Positions 40,099-49,777 are shown, counted from the first letter of the stretch. The stretch is DNA of 64,000 nucleotides from Actinacidiphila acididurans (GCF_016918855.1 NZ_JADKYB010000006.1:186001-250000), one strand, 5' to 3'. Numbers and translations are program-made. The notes: a model not told the origin generated them from the letters alone.

Positions 40099-40386
40099 AT
40101 GAGTGTCGCACTCCAGGTGCTGTACATCGCGTTGTACTGCTTCCTGTTTGTGCTGATTTTCCGATTGGTGATGGACTACGTCTTCCAGTTCGCCCGTTCA
40201 TGGCACCCTGGGAGGGCGATGGTGGTGGTCCTGGAGGGCGCCTACACTGTCACCGATCCGCCACTCAAGCTTCTGCGGCGGTTCATTCCGCCGCTACGTC
40301 TCGGGGGCGTGGCGCTCGACCTGTCCTTCTTCGTATTGATGATCATCGTGTACATCCTGATCTCCGTCGTCGGGAGACTGATGTGA
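40099..40386 (+). CDS. YggT-family membrane protein
   Basis: A 95-residue protein with two hydrophobic helices (about 4-26 and 69-90) around the YggT loop (DPPLKLLRRFIPPLRLGGVALDLS, in parts). Function is uncertain; the gene is almost always placed between sepF and divIVA in Gram-positives. GAGAGGGAAG before the ATG fixes the start and removes 11 upstream codons. Confidence 0.92.
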   Translation: MSVALQVLYIALYCFLFVLIFRLVMDYVFQFARSWHPGRAMVVVLEGAYTVTDPPLKLLRRFIPPLRLGGVALDLSFFVLMIIVYILISVVGRLM

Positions 40387-40432
40387 ACGGTGCGGGCTCC
40401 CGATATGTCGACGATCACGTTGAGGTGAAGAG

Positions 40433-41614
40433 ATGCCGCTGACTCCCGAGGACGTGCGGAACAAGCAGTTCACGACCGTCCGCCTGCGCGAGGGCTATGA
40501 CGAGGACGAGGTGGACGCCTTCCTCGACGAGGTGGAGGCGGAACTGACCCGCTTGCTCCGCGAGAACGAGGACCTGCGGGCCAAACTTGCCGCTGCCACC
40601 CGTGCTGCCGCGCAGAACCAGCAGCAGGGCATGCGCAAGCCGGAGCCCCAGGATCGTCCTGTGCCCGCCGCCATATCCGGACCGCAGCCGGTGCCGCAGC
40701 AGATGCCCCAGCAGCAGATGGGTCCGCCCCAACTGCCCGGCGGCGCGCCGCAGCTTCCGGCTGGTCCGAGTGCCCAGCAGCACGGTCCCGGCCCGATGGG
40801 TCAGCACCCGATGCAGCAGGGCCCCGGCCCGATGGGCCAGCACCCGATGCAGCAGGGCCCCGGTCCCATGGGCCAGCACCCGATGCAGCAGAACCCCATG
40901 CAGCAGAACCCGATGCAGCAGGGTCCCGGCCCCATGGGTGGGCACCCCATGCAGCAGCAGGGCCCCGGTGGCGACAGCGCCGCCCGTGTCCTGTCGCTGG
41001 CCCAGCAGACCGCCGACCAGGCCATCGCCGAGGCGCGGTCCGAAGCCAACAAGATCGTCGGTGAGGCGCGCAGCCGCGCGGAGGGTCTGGAGCGGGACGC
41101 CCGCGCCAAGGCCGACGCGCTGGAGCGGGACGCCCAGGAGAAGCACCGCGTGGCCATGGGCTCCCTGGAGTCCGCCCGGGCCACCCTGGAGCGCAAGGTC
41201 GAGGACCTGCGCGGCTTCGAGCGGGAGTACCGCACCCGGCTGAAGTCCTACCTGGAGTCGCAGCTGCGTCAGCTCGAGAACCAGGCGGACGACTCGCTCG
41301 CCCCGCCGCGCACCACCCCGGCGGCGCCGTCCCTGCCCTCCGCTTCCTCCATGAGCGGCAGCTCCATGGGCGCGGGCATGGGCGGCATGACCCCCGCCGG
41401 CGCCGGTGCCATGGGCCACAACGGCTCCGCCCCCTCCTACGGCGGCGGCCAAGGCATGGGCGGCCACGCCCCCGCCCCCTCCTACGGCGGCCAGCAGCAG
41501 ATGTCGCCCGCGATGACCCAGCCCATGGCTCCCGTTCGGCCCCAGGGCCCCTCCCCCTTGCAGGGTGCCCCCACGCCGATGCGCGGCTTTCTGATCGACG
41601 AGGACGACAACTAA
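40433..41614 (+). CDS. divIVA: Polar growth/division scaffold DivIVA (Wag31-like)
   Basis: Coiled-coil protein that marks curved membrane at hyphal tips and directs polar growth. The 393 residues comprise the membrane-binding N-terminus (LTPEDVRNKQFTTVRLREGYDEDEVDAFLDEVE in parts, residues 3-37), a Pro/Gln/Gly-rich linker (about 68-185) containing 12-residue GPGPMGQHPMQQ repeats, a long coiled coil (about 185-285) and a Gly/Met-rich tail ending RGFLIDEDDN. The linker and tail are typical of Streptomyces DivIVA. The protein is known elsewhere to be phosphorylated by Ser/Thr kinases. Confidence 0.97.
   Translation: MPLTPEDVRNKQFTTVRLREGYDEDEVDAFLDEVEAELTRLLRENEDLRAKLAAATRAAAQNQQQGMRKPEPQDRPVPAAISGPQPVPQQMPQQQMGPPQLPGGAPQLPAGPSAQQHGPGPMGQHPMQQGPGPMGQHPMQQGPGPMGQHPMQQNPMQQNPMQQGPGPMGGHPMQQQGPGGDSAARVLSLAQQTADQAIAEARSEANKIVGEARSRAEGLERDARAKADALERDAQEKHRVAMGSLESARATLERKVEDLRGFEREYRTRLKSYLESQLRQLENQADDSLAPPRTTPAAPSLPSASSMSGSSMGAGMGGMTPAGAGAMGHNGSAPSYGGGQGMGGHAPAPSYGGQQQMSPAMTQPMAPVRPQGPSPLQGAPTPMRGFLIDEDDN
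40784..40969 (+). repeat. 36-bp tandem repeats in the divIVA linker
   Basis: Three head-to-tail 36-bp units encode GPGPMGQHPMQQ. Two 15-bp NPMQQ units and one more degenerate GPGPMGGHPMQQ unit follow. Frame is kept throughout. Confidence 0.85.
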
Positions 41615-41631
41615 GCGCTGCGCTTGCTTGT

Positions 41632-41694
41632 AAGGACCGGGCCCCCGGGGGAAGTACTTTCCCCCGTAGGGGCCCGGCCCTTTTGTGCGGTGAC
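41632..41694. terminator. Strong bidirectional terminator
   Basis: GGGGGAA-GTACT-TTCCCCC nested inside CCGGGCCCC/GGGGCCCGG and AAGG/CCTT, followed by TTTT. It ends the dcw cluster after divIVA and, read in reverse, ends ileS. Confidence 0.9.
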
Positions 41695-41732
41695 ACTTCT
41701 GACGCCGGGCTCGCCCGGAAAACCTAGGGGCG

Positions 41733-44700
41733 CTAGGCCTTACGCAAGACGAAGGTCAACCCCAGCGCATCGTCGGCAAAGGCGGAGCCGAACCCGTCCT
41801 CGGCCTCACCCTCGGCGAAGCCAACCGCAAGGACTTCCTCGGAGATGAGCGCAGCGTGCGAGTCGAGCGCAGCGCTGAGGTCCGGGTCGGACGAGCGGTA
41901 CCGGACATGAATCCGGTCAGCCACGTCAAAACCAGAATTCTTGCGCGCGTCCTGGATGAGCCGGATGACATCCCGGGCGAGCCCGGCAAGGCGGAGCTCG
42001 GGGGTGATCTCGAGGTCGAGGGCCACGGTGGCTCCGGCGTCGGAGGCGACCGACCACCCTTCGCGCGGGGTCTCCGTGACGATCACCTCGTCCCGGGAAA
42101 GAGTGACCTTCTCGCCGTCGACCTCGACGACAGCCGTGCCGTCGGTGCGCAGCGCGGCGGACAGGGCGGCGGCGTCCGCGGCGGCGACGGCCTTCGCCAC
42201 GGCCTGGACGCCCTTGCCGAACCGCTTGCCGAGGGCGCGGAAGTTCGCCTTGGCCGTGGTGTCCACCAGGGAGCCGCCCACCTCGGAGAGGGAGGCGAGC
42301 GCGGAGACGTTCAACTCCTCGGCGATCTGGGCGCGCAACTCGTCGGACAGGTCGGCGAAGCCGGCCGCGGCGACCAGCGCACGGGACAGCGGCTGGCGCG
42401 TCTTGACGCCCGATTCGGCGCGGGTGGCCCGGCCGAGCTCGACCAGCCGGCGCACCAGCCGCATCCGCTCGGACAGTTCGGGGTCGATCAGGGCGGCATC
42501 CGCGACCGGCCAGCCGGCCAGGTGCACCGAGTCCGGGGCGTCCGGCACCACCGGCACCACCAGGTCCTGCCACACCCGCTCGGTGATGAACGGCACGAGC
42601 GGCGCCATCAGCCGGGTCACCGTCTCGACCACGTCGTGCAGGGTGCGCAGCGCCGCCGGGTCGCCCTGCCAGAACCGCCGCCGGGACCGGCGCACGTACC
42701 AGTTGGACAGGTCGTCCACGAAGGCCGACAGCAGCTTGCCCGCGCGCTGGGTGTCGAAGGACTCCAGCGCGTCGGTCATGTCCCGTACCAGCGCGTTGAG
42801 CTCACCGGCCAGCCAGCGGTCCAGCAGCGGCCGGTCGGCGAGCGCCGGGTCGGCCGCGGAGGGCGCCCAGCCGGACGTGCGCGCGTACAGCGCCTGGAAG
42901 GCGACGGTGTTCCAGTAGGTGAGCAGCGTCTTGCGGACGACTTCCTGGATGGTGCCGTGGCCGACCCGGCGGGCCGCCCACGGGGAACCGCCGGCCGCCA
43001 TGAACCAGCGCACCGCGTCGGCGCCGTGCTGGTCCATGAGCGGGATCGGCTGCAGGATGTTGCCCAGGTGCTTGGACATCTTGCGGCCGTCCTCGGCGAG
43101 GATGTGGCCGAGGCACACCACGTTCTCGTACGAGGACTTGTCGAAGACCAGGGTGCCGATCGCCATCAGCGTGTAGAACCAGCCGCGGGTCTGGTCGATC
43201 GCCTCGGAGATGAACTGCGCCGGGTAGGTCCGCTCGAAGACCTCGCGGTTGCGGTACGGGTAGCCCCACTGCGCGAACGGCATCGACCCCGAGTCGTACC
43301 AGGCGTCGATCACCTCCGGCACGCGGGTGGCCGTCTCGCCGCAGGTGGGGCAGGCGAAGGTGACCTCGTCGATGTAGGGGCGGTGCGGGTCCAGGCCGGA
43401 CTGGTCGGTGCCGGTCAGCTCGGTCAGTTCGGCGAGCGAGCCCACGCAGGTCAGGTGGTCGTCGGCGCAGCGCCAGATCGGCAGCGGGGTGCCCCAGTAG
43501 CGGTTGCGGGACAGCGCCCAGTCCACGTTGTTGTTCAGCCAGTCCCCGTAGCGGCCGTGCTTGACCGACTCCGGGTACCAGTTGGTCCGCTCGTTCTCCC
43601 GCAGCAGCGCGTCCTTGACGGCGGTGGTGCGGATGTACCAGGACGGCTGCGCGTAGTACAGCAGCGCGGTGTGGCAGCGCCAGCAGTGCGGGTAGCTGTG
43701 CTCGTACGGCACGTGCTTGAACAGCCGCCCGGACGCCTGGAGTTCGGCCACCAGTGCCTCGTCGGCCTTCTTGAAGAAGACCCCGCCGACCAGCGGGACC
43801 TGCGGCTCGAAGGTGCCGTCCGGGCGCACCGGGTTGACCACCGGCAGCCCGTACCGGCGGCAGGTCCTGAGGTCGTCCTCGCCGAAGGCGGGGGACTGGT
43901 GGACCAGGCCGGTGCCGTCCTCGGTGGTCACGTAGTCGGCGGTGAGCACGTAGTGCGCGTCCGGGATGTCCACGTACGAGAACGGCCGCTGGTAGGTCCA
44001 GCGCTCCATCTCGGCGCCGGTGAAGCGCTCGCCGGTGGTGGTCCATCCTTCACCGAGCGCCTTGCCGAGCAGCGGTTCGGCGACCACCAGCTCCTCGGTG
44101 CCGTCGGTGGCGACCACGTACGTGACGTCCGGGTGCGCGGCCACCGCGGTGTTGGACACCAGGGTCCAGGGGGTGGTGGTCCAGATCAGCAGCGACGCGC
44201 GGCCGGCCAGCGGGCCGGAGGTCAGCGGGAACCGGACGTAGACCGACGGGTCGACGACCGTCTCGTAGCCCTGCGCGAGCTCGTGGTCGGACAGCCCGGT
44301 CTGGTCGCGCGGGCACCAGGGCGCCACCCGGTAGTCCTGGACCAGCAGGCCCTTGTCGAAGATCTGCTTGAGCGACCACCACACGGACTCCACGTACTCC
44401 GGGTCCATGGTGCGGTAGGCGTCGTCGAGGTCCACCCAGTACCCCATGCGGGTGGTCAGCTCGGCGAAGGCGTCGGTGTGCCGGGTCACCGACTCGCGGC
44501 ACTTGGCGTTGAAGGCGGCGATGCCGTACGCCTCGATGTCCTGCTTGCCGGTGAAGCCCAGCTCCTTCTCCACGGCCAGCTCCACCGGCAGGCCGTGACA
44601 GTCCCAGCCGGCCCGGCGGGTGACGTGGTGGCCCTGCATGGTCTTGAACCGGGGGAAGACGTCCTTGAAGACGCGGGCCTCGATGTGGTGGGCGCCCGGC

Positions 44701-44870
44701 ATGCCGTTGGCGGTCGGCGGGCCCTCGTAGAAGACCCACTCGGGGCGGCCCTGGGTCTGCTCAACGGAACGGGCGAAGGTCTTGCGCTCGCTCCACAGCG
44801 CCAGCACCTCGTGTTCGAGAGCGGGCAGGTCGACCTGGGCGGGCACCTGGCGGTACAACGGCTGGCTCAT
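41733..44870 (-). CDS. ileS: Isoleucyl-tRNA synthetase
   Basis: Charges tRNA-Ile. The 1045-residue class I synthetase shows the HIGH-like HHIE (61-64) in a GAHHIEARVFKD context, GWDCHGLPVE, an inserted editing domain, the KMSK loop (597-600, GRKMSKHLGN), and the anticodon-binding domain (NWYVRRSRRRFW). Its size and motif style fit the longer, eukaryote-like IleS clade usual in actinobacteria. The leader carries a T-box, so expression should follow the charging state of tRNA-Ile. It converges on divIVA. Confidence 0.97.
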   Translation of the reverse strand: MSQPLYRQVPAQVDLPALEHEVLALWSERKTFARSVEQTQGRPEWVFYEGPPTANGMPGAHHIEARVFKDVFPRFKTMQGHHVTRRAGWDCHGLPVELAVEKELGFTGKQDIEAYGIAAFNAKCRESVTRHTDAFAELTTRMGYWVDLDDAYRTMDPEYVESVWWSLKQIFDKGLLVQDYRVAPWCPRDQTGLSDHELAQGYETVVDPSVYVRFPLTSGPLAGRASLLIWTTTPWTLVSNTAVAAHPDVTYVVATDGTEELVVAEPLLGKALGEGWTTTGERFTGAEMERWTYQRPFSYVDIPDAHYVLTADYVTTEDGTGLVHQSPAFGEDDLRTCRRYGLPVVNPVRPDGTFEPQVPLVGGVFFKKADEALVAELQASGRLFKHVPYEHSYPHCWRCHTALLYYAQPSWYIRTTAVKDALLRENERTNWYPESVKHGRYGDWLNNNVDWALSRNRYWGTPLPIWRCADDHLTCVGSLAELTELTGTDQSGLDPHRPYIDEVTFACPTCGETATRVPEVIDAWYDSGSMPFAQWGYPYRNREVFERTYPAQFISEAIDQTRGWFYTLMAIGTLVFDKSSYENVVCLGHILAEDGRKMSKHLGNILQPIPLMDQHGADAVRWFMAAGGSPWAARRVGHGTIQEVVRKTLLTYWNTVAFQALYARTSGWAPSAADPALADRPLLDRWLAGELNALVRDMTDALESFDTQRAGKLLSAFVDDLSNWYVRRSRRRFWQGDPAALRTLHDVVETVTRLMAPLVPFITERVWQDLVVPVVPDAPDSVHLAGWPVADAALIDPELSERMRLVRRLVELGRATRAESGVKTRQPLSRALVAAAGFADLSDELRAQIAEELNVSALASLSEVGGSLVDTTAKANFRALGKRFGKGVQAVAKAVAAADAAALSAALRTDGTAVVEVDGEKVTLSRDEVIVTETPREGWSVASDAGATVALDLEITPELRLAGLARDVIRLIQDARKNSGFDVADRIHVRYRSSDPDLSAALDSHAALISEEVLAVGFAEGEAEDGFGSAFADDALGLTFVLRKA

Positions 44871-44882
44871 CGGCCCTTTCCT

Positions 44883-45168
44883 CCGGCGGATGGGTGTCGC
44901 TCATCGCGGACTTCCGTCGGAGGGACGAGAACGCGCGCGCTCCCGCGGTACCACCCTCCTTGGCGGCGGCTCCCGTACGGGTGCTCCGCCCTCTCATTGG
45001 TGGCGCGAAGCCGGTTCTACGGCCACGGGCACGGCTGTCGCCCCGCCCGTGGTTTTCTTCCGGCGGCTCCGGGGTGATCTTCACGTCGCGCACACCCCCG
45101 GGCTTCCACCGTCCCCGGGTCGCTCATGGCTGCGTGCGGCGCTACTCGTCCCATCCACGCCTTTCGCT
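44883..45168 (-). promoter_or_regulatory. Translational T-box riboswitch for ileS
   Basis: On the minus strand the leader contains the T-box core AGGGTGGTACCGCG (44944-44957), whose UGG pairs with the tRNA acceptor end. A plausible isoleucine specifier AUC in GAAGATCACC (ATC at 45076-45078) lies upstream. Between the T-box and the gene, CCCTCCG can pair with CGGAGG of the ribosome-binding site (CGGAGGAAAGGG before ATG). The switch therefore most likely acts on translation start, as known for actinobacterial ileS. Confidence 0.9.
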
Positions 45169-45174
45169 GCGCCC

Positions 45175-45204
45175 AGTGTACGGGCCCGGCCGCGCGCTCC
45201 CCAA
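45175..45204 (-). promoter_or_regulatory. ileS promoter
   Basis: TTGGGG (45199-45204, read on minus) and TACACT (45175-45180) are 18 nt apart. Transcription would begin near 45168 and give the T-box leader of about 300 nt. Confidence 0.6.
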
Positions 45205-45483
45205 CGTAATACGGGGGCGGGCGCCACCGGGCGCCACCCGGCCACCTCCGGGCCGCGACCGGGCGCTCCGGGCGGCCGCTGACCCTAATGGCCGCCTTCC
45301 GGCATGGTCGCGGTCACCTGCAGGAATACCTCGCGAAGAGCTGGGCACAACGGAACTGGACCTGTCTGCCCCCGGGCGGCCGGGTCGGCCGGGCAGCGCG
45401 TCCCATTGCCGCGGGTCGGGAGTCGATTTACCGTTTCCGGCACGAATGGCGCACTGGGTCACAGATGTGAAGGGGTCGCTGCC
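45205..45483. other. Gene-free region before the DksA/TraR-like gene
   Basis: I see no gene here. It presumably holds the plus-strand promoter of the next gene, but no hexamer pair is convincing. Confidence 0.4.
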
Positions 45484-46452
45484 ATGGTCGGGAAGAAGCG
45501 GGCACCTGCGGCGGGCGGGTCCCGGAAACGGGCGCCCGCCGACGAGACGGCGACCGGGAAAACCGCCGCCAAGAAGGCGGCGAAGAAGAAGGCGACGACG
45601 GCGAAGAAGGCGGCGGCCGAGGAGACCGCGGCCAAGAAGGCGGCGAAGGGCCCGGCAAAGGCCCCGGCGAAGAAGACGGCCGTCAAGGAGGCGACCGTCA
45701 GGAAGGCCCCGGTGAAGAAGGCGGCGGCGAAAAAGGCCGCCACCGCGAAATCCGCGGCCAAGGCGGCGGCCGGGAAAAGCGCAACCAAGAAGACGGCGGC
45801 CGGGAAGACGGCCGCGGCCCGGAGCGCTGCCAAGAAGAGCGCCGCGGCAAGGACGCCGGAAACGACGAAGAAGGCGGAGACGCGAGCCGGCGGGACGTCG
45901 GCGAAGGCTCCGTCGAAGGGCACGACGGCTCCCGGAACGGCCGGGGGGACGACCAGGGCGGCACGACAGGCGGCCGCCGGGGGCAGCGAGGCGAAGGAGA
46001 CGGCAGTGGGCAAGGTGGAGGCGGACAAGACAGAGGTGGCCCCGGCACACGCCGCGGCACCGGGCGAGCTCGCTGTGCTGCCCGGGGAGGACCCGTGGAC
46101 CGACGAGGAGGTCGCGGAGGCCCGGGCGGAACTGCTGTCCGAGGTGGAGCGGCTCGAGGCCGAGATCACGTCCTCCGAGGCGGCGGTCGCCGGCCTGATG
46201 CGGGACTCCGCGGACGGCGCGGGCGACGAGGCGGACACCGGCACCAAGAACATCACCCGCGAGTACGAACTCGCGCTCGCGGCCAACACCCGGGACACCC
46301 TCACCCAGGCCCAGCACGCCCTGCAGCGGCTGGACCAGGGCACCTACGGCCTGTGCGAGGTGTGCGGCAAGCCCATCGGCAAGGCCAGGATGCAGGCCTT
46401 CCCCCGGGCCACCCTGTGCCTGGACGACAAGCAGAAGCAGGAACGCCGCTGA
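45484..46452 (+). CDS. DksA/TraR-type zinc-finger-like protein with histone H1-like Lys/Ala tail
   Basis: A 322-residue fusion-like protein. Residues 1 to about 180 are Lys/Ala repeats (KKAAAKKAATAKSAAK type), resembling bacterial histone H1-like and HupS-type tails that bind DNA. The C-terminal 110 residues form a DksA/TraR domain: a coiled-coil pair (EVERLEAEITSSEAAVAGL; ALAANTRDTLTQAQHALQRLDQGTYGLCEVCGKPIG) and a zinc site. The site starts CEVC but ends TLCLDDK: the last two ligands should be C-x2-C, and the second is Asp. This may weaken or change metal binding. AAGGGG precedes the ATG. Confidence 0.88.
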   Translation: MVGKKRAPAAGGSRKRAPADETATGKTAAKKAAKKKATTAKKAAAEETAAKKAAKGPAKAPAKKTAVKEATVRKAPVKKAAAKKAATAKSAAKAAAGKSATKKTAAGKTAAARSAAKKSAAARTPETTKKAETRAGGTSAKAPSKGTTAPGTAGGTTRAARQAAAGGSEAKETAVGKVEADKTEVAPAHAAAPGELAVLPGEDPWTDEEVAEARAELLSEVERLEAEITSSEAAVAGLMRDSADGAGDEADTGTKNITREYELALAANTRDTLTQAQHALQRLDQGTYGLCEVCGKPIGKARMQAFPRATLCLDDKQKQERR

Positions 46453-46520
46453 CCTGATCCCTCGTACGGGTGTGCCGTACCCTCGTTGTCACATCGAGCA
46501 CCAGGGCTGAGGGACTGCAC

Positions 46521-47084
46521 GTGACGGAAGCGGAGCACACCATCACCACACCGGACTCGCCGCAGGAGGCGACCGGCGCGGCCGGTCCGGAGGCTGCCCG
46601 CCGGCGGCGGGTCCCGGTCCTGATAGGCGTCGCGGCCCTGGCGTATCTGCTGGACCTGCTCAGCAAGATCTGGGTGGTCCACAGCCTGGAGCGGCACGAC
46701 CCGATCAATGTGTTCGGCCACTACCTGCGGCTGGACGCGATCCGCAACGCGGGCGCCGCCTTCGGCCTCGGCCAGGGCATGACGATCGTGTTCACCGTGA
46801 TCGCGGTCGGCGTGGTCGTGGTGATCGCCCGGCTGGCCCGCAAGCTGTACAGCGTCCCGTGGGCGATCGCCCTCGGCCTGCTGCTCGGCGGCGCCTTCGG
46901 CAACCTCACCGACCGGGTCTTCCGCGCCCCGGGCGGCTTCCAGGGCCGGGTGGTGGACTTCATCGCCCCGGTGCACTTCGCCGTCTTCAACCTCGCCGAC
47001 TCGGCCATCTGCTGCGGCGGCGCGCTGATCGTGCTGCTGTCCTTCCGCGGCGTGGACCCGGACGGCACCCGGCACCGCGACTGA
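46521..47084 (+). CDS. lspA: Lipoprotein signal peptidase LspA
   Basis: Aspartic membrane protease that removes signal peptides from prolipoproteins. The 187-residue protein has four helices and both catalytic aspartates: D131 in GNLTDR and D160 in FNLADS, plus NAGAAFG. A Thr/Ala-rich leader of 30 residues precedes the first helix. The GTG start follows GAGGGA at 6 nt. A few upstream codons in frame are not needed. Confidence 0.96.
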   Translation: MTEAEHTITTPDSPQEATGAAGPEAARRRRVPVLIGVAALAYLLDLLSKIWVVHSLERHDPINVFGHYLRLDAIRNAGAAFGLGQGMTIVFTVIAVGVVVVIARLARKLYSVPWAIALGLLLGGAFGNLTDRVFRAPGGFQGRVVDFIAPVHFAVFNLADSAICCGGALIVLLSFRGVDPDGTRHRD

Positions 47085-47108
47085 GTGTCCTCGGGCATAC
47101 TCGATCGG

Positions 47109-48050
47109 GTGAGTACGCTTCCCGAGGTCCGTTCCCTGCCCGTTCCCGAAGGGCTCGAAGGCGAGCGCGTCGACGCCGCCATTGCCCGTATGTTCGGTTT
47201 CTCGCGCACCAAGGCGGCCGAGCTGGCCGCCGCCGGCAAGGTGTCCATCGACGGCGCCGCCGCGGGCAAGTCCGAGCGGGTGCGCGGCGGGGCGTGGCTG
47301 GAGGTCGAGATGCCCGCGCCGCCCGCGCCGGTGCGGGTGGTCGCCGAGCCCGCCCCGGGTCTGCGGATCGTGCACGACGACGAGGACGTGGTGGTCGTCG
47401 ACAAGCCGGTCGGGGTGGCCGCCCACCCCAGCCCGGGCTGGACCGGCCCCACGGTGATCGGCGGGCTGGCCGCGGCCGGCTACCGGATCTCCACCTCGGG
47501 CGCGGCCGAACGCCAGGGCATCGTGCACCGGCTGGACGTCGGCACCTCCGGGCTGATGGTGGTCGCCAAGTCCGAGCGGGCGTATTCCCTGCTCAAGCAG
47601 CAGTTCCGGGACCGCACGGTGGACAAGCGCTACCACGCCCTGGTACAGGGCCACCCGGACCCGCTCAGCGGCACCATCGACGCGCCCATCGGCCGCCACC
47701 CCACCCACGACTACAAGTGGGCGGTCACCGCCGACGGCAAGCCGTCCGTGACGCACTACGACCTGATCGAGGCGTTCCGCGCCGCGAGCCTGCTCGACAT
47801 CAAGCTGGAGACCGGCCGTACCCACCAGATCCGGGTGCACATGGCGGCCCACCGCCACCCCTGCGCCGGCGACCTCACCTACGGCGCCGACCCGACCCTG
47901 GCCCGGCGGCTCGGCCTGACCCGGCAGTGGCTGCACGCGGTCCGGCTCGGCTTCGAGCACCCCGGCGACGGCGACTGGGCCGAGTTCACCAGCGCCTACC
48001 CGGCCGACCTCCAGCACGCCCTGGACACGGTGCGGGCCGACAGCCAGTAA
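47109..48050 (+). CDS. rluD: 23S rRNA pseudouridine synthase, RluD-type
   Basis: Converts specific uridines in rRNA to pseudouridine. The 313-residue protein has an N-terminal S4 RNA-binding domain ([26 protein letters not shown] in parts) and the RluA-family active site [19 protein letters not shown] with catalytic D143, then KRYHALVQG and [14 protein letters not shown] use the GTG at 47109 ([15 protein letters not shown]) because it matches the family; an earlier GTG abutting the lspA stop adds 8 residues. It lies 24 nt after lspA and is probably co-transcribed. Confidence 0.94.
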   Translation: MSTLPEVRSLPVPEGLEGERVDAAIARMFGFSRTKAAELAAAGKVSIDGAAAGKSERVRGGAWLEVEMPAPPAPVRVVAEPAPGLRIVHDDEDVVVVDKPVGVAAHPSPGWTGPTVIGGLAAAGYRISTSGAAERQGIVHRLDVGTSGLMVVAKSERAYSLLKQQFRDRTVDKRYHALVQGHPDPLSGTIDAPIGRHPTHDYKWAVTADGKPSVTHYDLIEAFRAASLLDIKLETGRTHQIRVHMAAHRHPCAGDLTYGADPTLARRLGLTRQWLHAVRLGFEHPGDGDWAEFTSAYPADLQHALDTVRADSQ

Positions 48051-48068
48051 AGCCGCGGCGGCGCGGCT
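48051..48068 (+). terminator. Small hairpin after rluD, possible terminator
   Basis: AGCCGCG-GCGG-CGCGGCT directly after the stop codon; only 7 bp and no T-run. Confidence 0.35.
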
Positions 48069-48141
48069 GCGGGCGCGAAATCCGGCGGCCGCCCGGCGAT
48101 TGACGACGGGCCGGGCAGAGGCGGCGTGGCACGCTGACGCA

Positions 48142-49731
48142 GTGGATCAGCTCGCCCTCTTCTTCGGACTGATGCTCGCCGCCATCGTGATGGTGCCGGT
48201 GGGGGAGCGGACCGGGCTGCCCTCGCCGGTGCTGATGACGCTGTTCGGCGGGGTGCTGGCGCTGATCCCGCAGGTGCCGAACGTACGGATCAACCCGGCG
48301 CTGATCCTGCCGCTGCTGCTGCCGCCCCTGCTGTACGCCTCGGTGCAGCGCACCTCCTGGGCGCAGTTCGCGGCCAACCGGCGGGCGATCTTCCTGCTGG
48401 CCGTGGCCCTGGTCTTCGTCACCACCGCGGCCGTGGCGGCGGTGGCCGACGCGGTGGTGCCGGGCATCACCGTGGCGTCGGCCTTCACCCTGGGCTCCCT
48501 GGTGGCGCCGCCCGACCCGGTGGCGGCCACCGCGGTCGCCGGCCGGCTCGGGCTGCCCCGCCGCATGACCTCCATCCTGGAGGGCGAGGGGCTGTTCAAC
48601 GACGTCACCGCGATCGTGCTCTACCACGTGGCGGTCGCCGCGGCCGTCTCCGGTCACTTCTCGGTGCCGCACGCGATCCTGCAACTGGTGCTGTCCGCGG
48701 TGGTCGCCGTCGCGGTCGGGCTGGCGCTGGGCTGGGGCGCCAACAAGCTGATGAGCGTGGTGGGCGACGCGACCTCGCAGGTCGGGCTGTCCCTGCTGGT
48801 GCCGTACGCCTCCTACGCGATCGCCGAGGAACTCCACGGCTCCGGGGTACTCGCGGTGCTCACCACCGCGCTGTTCCTGGCCGAGCACGCGCTCGGCGCC
48901 GACGACGTGACGGCCCGGCTGGCCGGCACCACCTTCTGGGACATCGTCGACACCCTGGTCATCGGGATCGCCTTCGGGCTGATCGGCCTCGAACTGCACA
49001 ACGTCTTCCGGGTCGGCGCCGGCAACTGGGGGCCGATGCTGCGCCACGCGGCCCTGGTGGTCGCGGTGGTGGCCGTCGTACGCCTGCTGTACCTGCTGCC
49101 CGCCGCCTGGATCGCCAGGAAGCTGCACAGGCTGCGCGACATGGACGAGGACATCCCGATGACCTGGCAGGAGACGGTCATCATGTGGTGGGCGGGGATG
49201 CGCGGGGTGGCCTCGGTGGCGCTCGCGCTGGCCATTCCGCTCCGCACCCATGCCGGCGGGCCCTTCCCGGCCCGCGCGGAGCTGCTGTTCATCGCCTTCG
49301 CGGTGGTGCTGGCCACCCTCGTCGTCCAGGGCCTGACCCTGCCCTGGATGGTGCGGCGACTGGAGGTGGGCGGCGACATCGAGGCCGAGCACGACCTGGA
49401 ACGCGACCTGGCGCTGCGCGCCATGACCGCGGCCAGGACGCGGCTGAAGGAGATCGAGCGCAACGAGCCGCTGGACGAGGAACTGACCGAAATGCTCTAC
49501 CGGCGGGCGTTCGACCTCGGCGTCCGGATCTCGCCGGACGTCGTCGAGGACGAGCGCCGGGAGAGCCATGCCCGGCGGCTGCGCCGGATCCGGGCACTGC
49601 GCCGGATCCAGGAGGACATGCTCTCCGCGGCCCGGGCCGCGGTACTGGAGGCCCGCAGCGAACCCGGTCACGACCCGGAGGTGGTCGACAGGGTGCTGCG
49701 GCACCTCGACCTGCGCTCGTTGCGGGGCTGA
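48142..49731 (+). CDS. CPA1-family Na+(K+)/H+ antiporter
   Basis: A 529-residue membrane antiporter with about twelve helices. It shows the NhaP/CPA1 signatures LLPPLLYASVQ, LVAPPDPVAATAVAGRLG, EGEGLFNDVTAIVLY with the ion-binding ND pair, and HGSGVLAVLTTAL. A cytosolic C-terminal region of about 120 residues (LERDLALRAMTAARTRLKEIERNE) looks helical and could regulate transport. The GTG start is preferred because TGGCACGCT lies 6 nt before it, as at two other loci; no ribosome-binding site is visible. The ion specificity is not known. Confidence 0.92.
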   Translation: MDQLALFFGLMLAAIVMVPVGERTGLPSPVLMTLFGGVLALIPQVPNVRINPALILPLLLPPLLYASVQRTSWAQFAANRRAIFLLAVALVFVTTAAVAAVADAVVPGITVASAFTLGSLVAPPDPVAATAVAGRLGLPRRMTSILEGEGLFNDVTAIVLYHVAVAAAVSGHFSVPHAILQLVLSAVVAVAVGLALGWGANKLMSVVGDATSQVGLSLLVPYASYAIAEELHGSGVLAVLTTALFLAEHALGADDVTARLAGTTFWDIVDTLVIGIAFGLIGLELHNVFRVGAGNWGPMLRHAALVVAVVAVVRLLYLLPAAWIARKLHRLRDMDEDIPMTWQETVIMWWAGMRGVASVALALAIPLRTHAGGPFPARAELLFIAFAVVLATLVVQGLTLPWMVRRLEVGGDIEAEHDLERDLALRAMTAARTRLKEIERNEPLDEELTEMLYRRAFDLGVRISPDVVEDERRESHARRLRRIRALRRIQEDMLSAARAAVLEARSEPGHDPEVVDRVLRHLDLRSLRG

Positions 49732-49777
49732 GCCGGGGGCTGACCTTGCGCTGCGCCGTACGGCCGGCGCGGCCGGC

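Noticed and set aside
40784..40969. divIVA linker repeats as novel
   Set aside because: A Pro/Gln/Gly-rich repetitive linker is already typical of Streptomyces DivIVA; only the exact repeat count is strain-specific.
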